Of a DNA stretch of 64,000 nt, positions 59,736 to 64,000 are shown one piece after another. Each line of letters opens with the position of its first letter. The stretch's first letter is position 1. Position numbers and translations under genes: made by a program. The notes under the pieces were generated by a model. That model had not been told where the DNA came from, made no database searches, and saw only the letters and a program-made list of their open reading frames with translations. This DNA comes from Mesostigma viride (taxonomy: Eukaryota; Streptophyta; Mesostigmatophyceae; Mesostigmatales; Mesostigmataceae): the NCBI GenBank assembly GCA_009746045.1, contig RPFO01000002.1, positions 2,510,506 to 2,574,505 on the forward strand, written 5' to 3'.

Positions 59736-59850
59736 TTGGTGGCGGGCGGGCGGGCGGGCGGGCGGGCGGGCGGCGGGCGGGCGGGCGGGCGGGCGGGCGG
59801 GCGGGCGGGCGGGCGGGCGGGCGGGCGGCGGGCGGGCGGGCGGGCAGGTG
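59736..59850. repeat. (GGGC)n tetranucleotide repeat
   Basis: About 28 GGGC units with two GGC interruptions. The + strand is able to form G-quadruplexes. Confidence 0.95.
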
Positions 59851-59884
59851 GAGGTGGGTGATAAGCTGAGGAAGAGCTGAATCA

Positions 59885-60817
59885 TTAGAAGCCATCATCC
59901 CTAAGCATATGCCAGCAATGTACAAAGTTCCCTCCCATGCCGTTATCCTGATCAATACAATTTACCTTTGTGGTGATCATCAGAGTGAAGACGCCGTCAT
60001 CGCCACGAGCAGGGTCTCCATCACCGTACACGACCCCATCTCTGAGCCCTAATCTAGGCGTGCCATCCTCGTGCCCGGGGACGCCGAAGAAGTAAAAGGC
60101 ATGATCATCCAGATCATCGCGGCATAGCTTGCCCTGAATGTACACGCTCATTTTATCCAGCTCGTTGTTGTTGTTGCCATCCTCCCTGCGCATCCGCCTG
60201 CTCGCATTCTGACACTGGCCAAGCGAAGGCAGCGGCATGTCGGGATTCTGGGTTCAAAATAGATTGCGAGCAGCGCTCGGTTGAAGCCCTGCGTCGACCA
60301 TCAAAGGTTTCAGCTTCTCCTTCAGCTCTTTGGTGAATTTCACAATCTTCTGAGGAGTGGGCACTGAGCCTCCTGGGGCATCATCCGGCAATGCGTGTGG
60401 AGCATCGCGCAGCGTGTACATCCCGGTCTTCAACGTGGCATGACACACAAGATACTTGACAAGGAACGGGCACTGGTAGTCCTCAGTGCCGAGATCCTGG
60501 CTCTCGCTGTGCAGCTTTTCAGCGCCGGATTCGGGGCTGCCACCAAGCAGCTGTTCGTCGGTGCCATCACGGGGAATTTCGTCACCGCCAGCAAGGTCGG
60601 CTTCACGGCCGCCCTCGTTGATGACATCGAGACAGCGGGTGCAGCTGCACGTCCGCGTCGCATACCGCATCTTGTGGGAAGGGCCTCCTGGCGGGCAAAG
60701 TGTGCAGTTCTGATTGTTGCTCTTGTTGATAGGGCCGTTGCGGGATACCACGCGTGAATAAGCATCAGCCCGCTCCCTGGCCGTTGCATAATCCACTAAT
60801 GGAGGCAGCGCAGACAA
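59885..60817 (-). pseudogene. MULE/FLYWCH-like transposase N-terminal part
   Basis: One frame runs from MSALPPLVDYATARERADAY (60817) to the stop at 59885, with a single TGA at 60254-60256 between AARNLF and TQNPDMPLPS. The first part has CTLCPPGG ... CSCTRCLD and YQCPFLVKYLVCHATLKTGM ... DAPHALPDD ending in GLQPSAARNLF. This is a Cys/His zinc-finger layout followed by the short helix seen before the catalytic region of Mutator-like transposases. The second part (LGQCQNASRRM, HAFYFFGVPGHEDG, FTLMITTKVN) fits the region that follows. The TGA probably replaced Trp. The catalytic domain is missing. Confidence 0.55.
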
Positions 60818-61281
60818 AAATTCTGCGTGCTGCCATTGCTCATGTTCGTCCCACTCATAACATCAATGATGCATTTTGTACTGTAGGCTTTCCTATTCTA
60901 GCCCGCAAATGTCCCGACTGACAGCAATGCCATTAAAAAGCCAAAGCTACGGAGCTTCGTCGGTTCACTGGCGTCACAATCCGCTATTCTTAGTATTCAG
61001 GAAGGCTCGCACAACAGCAGCCATCGACGCGGCAAAAGGCCTTAAAGAGTGCGCGATGAATTCATGAAATAATACAGAGGTACTCAAGTGTACCGGCCGC
61101 CATCTCGCCAGCTGCTTATTGCTTATTCTCTTATATTCTCTTCTTTTTCAGTAAGGTGAAGGATCCTGAGTTCCTGACTGATCAAAGCCAGTCACGCAGG
61201 CTGGCCGGTCTGCAAGCAGGTTTTCTTATTCTTCTGGCTGACACAACAGTGAAAAATTCCGCTTATGCTGCCCGATTTCAC
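60818..61281. other. No gene seen
   Basis: AT-balanced DNA upstream of the MULE-like remnant and of the adenosyltransferase gene, with no recognised signal. Confidence 0.45.
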
Positions 61282-61341
61282 CTTTGGCGACTAGGGATTC
61301 GCCTTTGGCGACTGGGAACCCATTTCTTTGGCGACTCCGGC
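61282..61341 (+). promoter_or_regulatory. Triple CTTTGGCG block upstream of cobalamin gene
   Basis: CTTTGGCG at 61282-61289, 61303-61310 and 61326-61333 (steps 21 and 23 bp) aligns without gaps to the block at 46455-46530 in the same orientation relative to its gene. It lies about 0.7-0.8 kb before the adenosyltransferase start. Confidence 0.45.
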
Positions 61342-61577
61342 CTTCCCCTCGAGGAGGCGGCGAGGCGCCGGCGCCTGCCGACGCTCTTACAATACGGTCT
61401 TACAATAAGGTCCAGTACATACCTACTACATACTGTATGTGCGCAAAAGCTGGAGAAGGCGAGGTCGTCACTCGTCACTCGTCAGCAGCCCAGAAGACAG
61501 AAGCGGACTCTGAATCAGTACAATCATACTGAGGACGGGGAAGGAGTTTTTGTAAACAGACACTGTTCCGAAAAGAC

Positions 61578-61675
61578 GGTGCGCAAGGATGGGGTGCGCA
61601 AGGCTGGGAGTGCGCAAGGCTGGGCGCGGCGCAGCGAGCGCAAGGCTGGCGTGCGCAAGGCTGGGGAGTGCGCGA
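61578..61675 (+). repeat. GTGCGCAAGGCTGGG short tandem repeats
   Basis: Five to six imperfect copies of GTGCGCAAGGCTGG in about 100 bp. The frame through it is not a credible gene. Confidence 0.8.
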
Positions 61676-62042
61676 TCGAGGCACGGGGAAGGGCTTACGG
61701 ACTACAGGTCAGGTAATCTCCGTGCATTATTGTTGCGCCGTGCAGTCGGCAGTTGGCACTTGGCAAGGCGTTGGGTTATGACCGCGGGTCATCGAGAAGC
61801 TGCCACGTGGAGGAAAACCGAGACTCCTCCGTCGCCACGAACCGCGAGTTCGCCAGAAGCGGCAGTACGAGTGTAACCGCCAAACGTCTTTGTTCGACTG
61901 GAGCCAGTGGCCTAGAGCCTGGCTGTCCGAAATCGTGTGTTGTCCATGGTGTCGGTACAGGCTAACGTAAACGTCATGGGGTTGAAAGAGTTGTGATGCA
62001 AAATCCGCGTGTCTCAGAGCGACAAGGAAATGGCCGAGGTTT

Positions 62043-62867
62043 TTGCCGCGCTCCAAGCTGAGGGATTCTAATTCTTTGGCGGATCCTTCATTCTGCTCAG
62101 ATTCTTTTCTTGGTACCAAGTGGAGAAATATGCGGGGGCTCATTTCCTTCGCGGTTGCCGCTGCTGGTGCTGCACGCGTTATATCTACCCAGAAGAGGAA
62201 TGTCGGCGGGGCGGCCCTCGGCAACGGCACATCTGAAATCCATACCACAGCTCCTAGAAAGGTGAAAATTTACACGAAGACGGGCGATCGAGGATCTGCC
62301 ATGCTTTTCAATGGCGAGCGTCGTCTTAAAGATGACATCGTTTTCGAGGCTCTGGGTGACACAGATGAGCTGAATAGCTTTACGGGAGTTGCCCGCGAAT
62401 TATGCGAGGAGGCGGGCATTCCCCTCCTGTTACAACTGGAGGAAATCCAATCAAGGCTTCTTGATATTGGTTCGGCAATCGCAACGCCCTTGGACTCGTC
62501 TTCGGCGTTCAAGATTGAGCGAACTCACTTTGACAGCAGCGCTGTCGAAAACGTGGAGCGGTGGATAGACGATATGGAAGATGAGCTTCCTCCTATTCGG
62601 AACTTTATTCTCCCATCTGGCGGAAAAGCCAGCACTGCCTTGCATGTTTGCCGCACGGTTTGCAGGCGAGCTGAGCGCAAAGTATCTCCACTGTGCCGGG
62701 AAAAACGCCTGGAATTTGCCGTCGGGCAGTACTTAAACCGGCTCAGCGACTACTTTTTCGTGGCGGCTCGTTATGCTGCGTTGAAAAGCGGCATGCCTGA
62801 AACTATCTACAAAAAGGCCGCAGTCGGATGTGGTGAAAAAATTACAAATGGCAAAAGCTCGACATGA
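62043..62867 (+). CDS. MMAB: ATP:cob(I)alamin adenosyltransferase, PduO type
   Basis: It converts cob(I)alamin and ATP to adenosylcobalamin, the cofactor of methylmalonyl-CoA mutase, usually in mitochondria. In 274 residues the family motifs are all visible: KIYTKTGDRG (75-84, ATP-binding), GERRLKDD (91-98), FEALGDTDELNSF (101-113), NFILPSGGKASTALHVCRTV (187-206), CRRAER (207-212) and LNRLSDYFFVAAR (231-243). Residues before 70 are an Arg/Ala/Ser-rich leader. Met30 (62130), opening MRGLISFAVAAAGAARV, is a likely true start for a mitochondrial presequence. It has no introns and ends with TGA. Confidence 0.92.
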   Translation: MPRSKLRDSNSLADPSFCSDSFLGTKWRNMRGLISFAVAAAGAARVISTQKRNVGGAALGNGTSEIHTTAPRKVKIYTKTGDRGSAMLFNGERRLKDDIVFEALGDTDELNSFTGVARELCEEAGIPLLLQLEEIQSRLLDIGSAIATPLDSSSAFKIERTHFDSSAVENVERWIDDMEDELPPIRNFILPSGGKASTALHVCRTVCRRAERKVSPLCREKRLEFAVGQYLNRLSDYFFVAARYAALKSGMPETIYKKAAVGCGEKITNGKSST

Positions 62868-63322
62868 TTGACCTTTTGAATGTTGGTCTGCGAGATGGTC
62901 CGCGTTTCTAGTTCACACATCGCGCCTTCTGGTCACAGATTAGGCGCGGGGCATTGCCCAGAAATGCTGCTGGTTTCAAAATGCGCGATGAGACAGTATT
63001 TCAATTCAGTCATGCGTGGGTTTGGCTGAGTAACTGTTGCGCTTGGGCATACATGACGCCAATAGAGCATTGCGCACATAAGAAGCACTATGCCTAGTTT
63101 TTACACATGGCTTCAAGGTTGTTGCTTTCAGCAATCAGGATGGCTGCTTTGATGTTCAAATGTCCCAACCATGTCTCGAAGTAGTGGGATCGTGCCAATG
63201 ACAAGTATTAATCCTCCTTGGGCAATGAATTGAGAATGCTATGCAAATTGAAAGTGATCGCCTGATGGCGATTCTGGGACCCGGTGCTTTATGGCTGCAA
63301 AAGATGCAGCTACTCCAGATCC
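62868..63322. other. Intergenic, no gene seen
   Basis: The 3' flank of the adenosyltransferase gene; nothing recognisable. Confidence 0.5.
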
Positions 63323-63334
63323 CCAAAGGCCCTA

Positions 63335-63471
63335 AGTAAGTAAGTAAGTAAGTACTTGCGTGTCATGCGCAAAGGCATGCCACGGAGTACTATGCTAATC
63401 TCATTAGAAAAATAATTACACAAAAGTTTAAACAAATATCGTCTGCATCATCCCCCAACCGTTAAGCACTA
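63335..63471 (-). mobile_element. Family F retroposon, 137 bp
   Basis: Flanked by CCAAAGGCCCTA at 63323-63334 and 63472-63483. The (CTTA)n tail on the reverse strand lies at the left end. It is a complete small insertion that defines the family F 3' terminus. Confidence 0.88.
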
Positions 63472-63505
63472 CCAAAGGCCCTACTATCCCATGTTGTAGG
63501 CTGAC

Positions 63506-63886
63506 TTAATAAATTAACACGTAACAGCGTTACGCGAGCATAAGTCCTCAGTACAGTCGAGTGGGATGGGATGGATGGAGCTAATTATCTAAGACCTAGT
63601 TACAGGGTTGTGGGCACCACGGCCCGAATTACTGTGAATGCCATTAATTTGTTAAACTCGTGCTCCCGTTGGGGAGTCACGGAGCATTAACCCCGATGTG
63701 AATGCCATACTCGGTCACACGCGGAGCCCCCACTGGATTGGAGGTGGTCTCAGTCTCCTTCATTACCACCTGCCACCTATCCTTGCGAACCATCTGCCTC
63801 CAGATTACAGACATGCCAGGGGGCTGCCCTGGCGTGAGCCCATTGCGACGTGGGTAACACAGATCCATGCCTAGTCTAATGACGAA
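63506..63886 (-). mobile_element. LINE B 3' copy
   Basis: The hairpin CACGTAAC-AGC-GTTACGCG (63518-63536) carries paired changes relative to other LINE B ends. The coding end (MSVIWRQMVRKDRWQVVMKE) lies on the reverse strand at about 63720-63815. It is interrupted by the 52-bp LINE C insert. Confidence 0.75.
63645..63696 (-). mobile_element. 52-bp LINE C terminal insertion
   Basis: Contains only the TTAA-like tail, the hairpin CTCCC-CAAC-GGGAG (reverse strand) and a few bases more. TGTGAATGCCAT flanks it at 63633-63644 and 63697-63708; joining the flanks restores LINE B. Confidence 0.88.
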
Positions 63887-64000
63887 GCCACGAGCCACGA
63901 GCCATGAGCGGACATGGCTGACGGCGGAGCTCAGAACTTTTGCGTCTGAGCCCTAAACGCAGTCAGATCACTTGCAACCGATGCGTCTTTTCTAGGCGCA
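63887..64000 (+). mobile_element. 5' end of another ORF1-only retroposon
   Basis: GCCACGAGCCACGAGCCATG and GACATGGCTGACGGCGGAGC match the leader of the full-length element (reverse strand near 55109-55050), here on the + strand. The element continues past the window end. Confidence 0.75.

Noticed and set aside
61156-61716. 186-codon frame upstream of the adenosyltransferase gene
   Set aside because: It crosses the CTTTGGCG block and a short tandem repeat, and its content is low-complexity repeat translation.

Overview
The window looks like nuclear DNA of a plastid-bearing eukaryote, most likely a green alga. Three host genes support this: a TIC22-like chloroplast import protein (21038-22093, +), a mitochondrial-type ATP:cob(I)alamin adenosyltransferase (62043-62867, +), and a nine-exon RING/coiled-coil/polyglutamine/WD40 gene (46133 down to 38132, -) with GT-AG introns. 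I cannot name the species. There is no bacterial or viral gene organisation, no rRNA and no CRISPR.

Region 1-19400 is a decayed Ty3/gypsy chromovirus (gag zinc knuckle, protease, RT, RNase H, integrase, C-terminal chromodomain) invaded in turn by other elements. These are a hAT-like DNA transposon (4589-5717, 8-bp target duplication), an undefined about 0.5-kb insert, a very young LTR retrotransposon (7115-15148, LTRs almost identical, unusual INT-PR-RT-RNaseH order), a short retroposon 3' end (16323-16757) and a piggyBac-like TIR element (17298-19013). The TIC22-like gene follows.

Region 22650-36100 is a graveyard of non-LTR retroposon ends in both orientations. I call the families LINE A, B and C, an ORF1-only HAL1-like family, and short families D and F. 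It also holds a degenerate LINE reverse transcriptase gene (27927-30395) and a 2.5-kb CCCA/CATC tetranucleotide array (31509-34043) that sits inside a LINE C 3' end. Region 38132-46540 is the RING-WD40 gene with its upstream block. Region 47461-49090 may hold another host gene.

Region 49494-58120 is a set of nested retroposons in which many layers can be bounded by exact target-site duplications, plus SINE-like units carrying an armless tRNA-like segment. Region 59885-60817 is a MULE/FLYWCH-like transposase remnant. The adenosyltransferase gene and a last group of retroposon ends close the window.

The thread linking the accessory DNA is 3'-end retroposition. LINE A, LINE C and the ORF1-only family end in a small hairpin of form CTCC-CAAC-GGAG (sense strand), and LINE B ends in CACGTGAC-NNN-GTCACGTG. 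Each hairpin is followed by a TTAA-rich or AATTC tail. Copies as short as 52 bp, holding little more than hairpin and tail, are flanked by 12-bp duplications. I infer that the hairpin/tail is the recognition signal for a shared reverse transcriptase.
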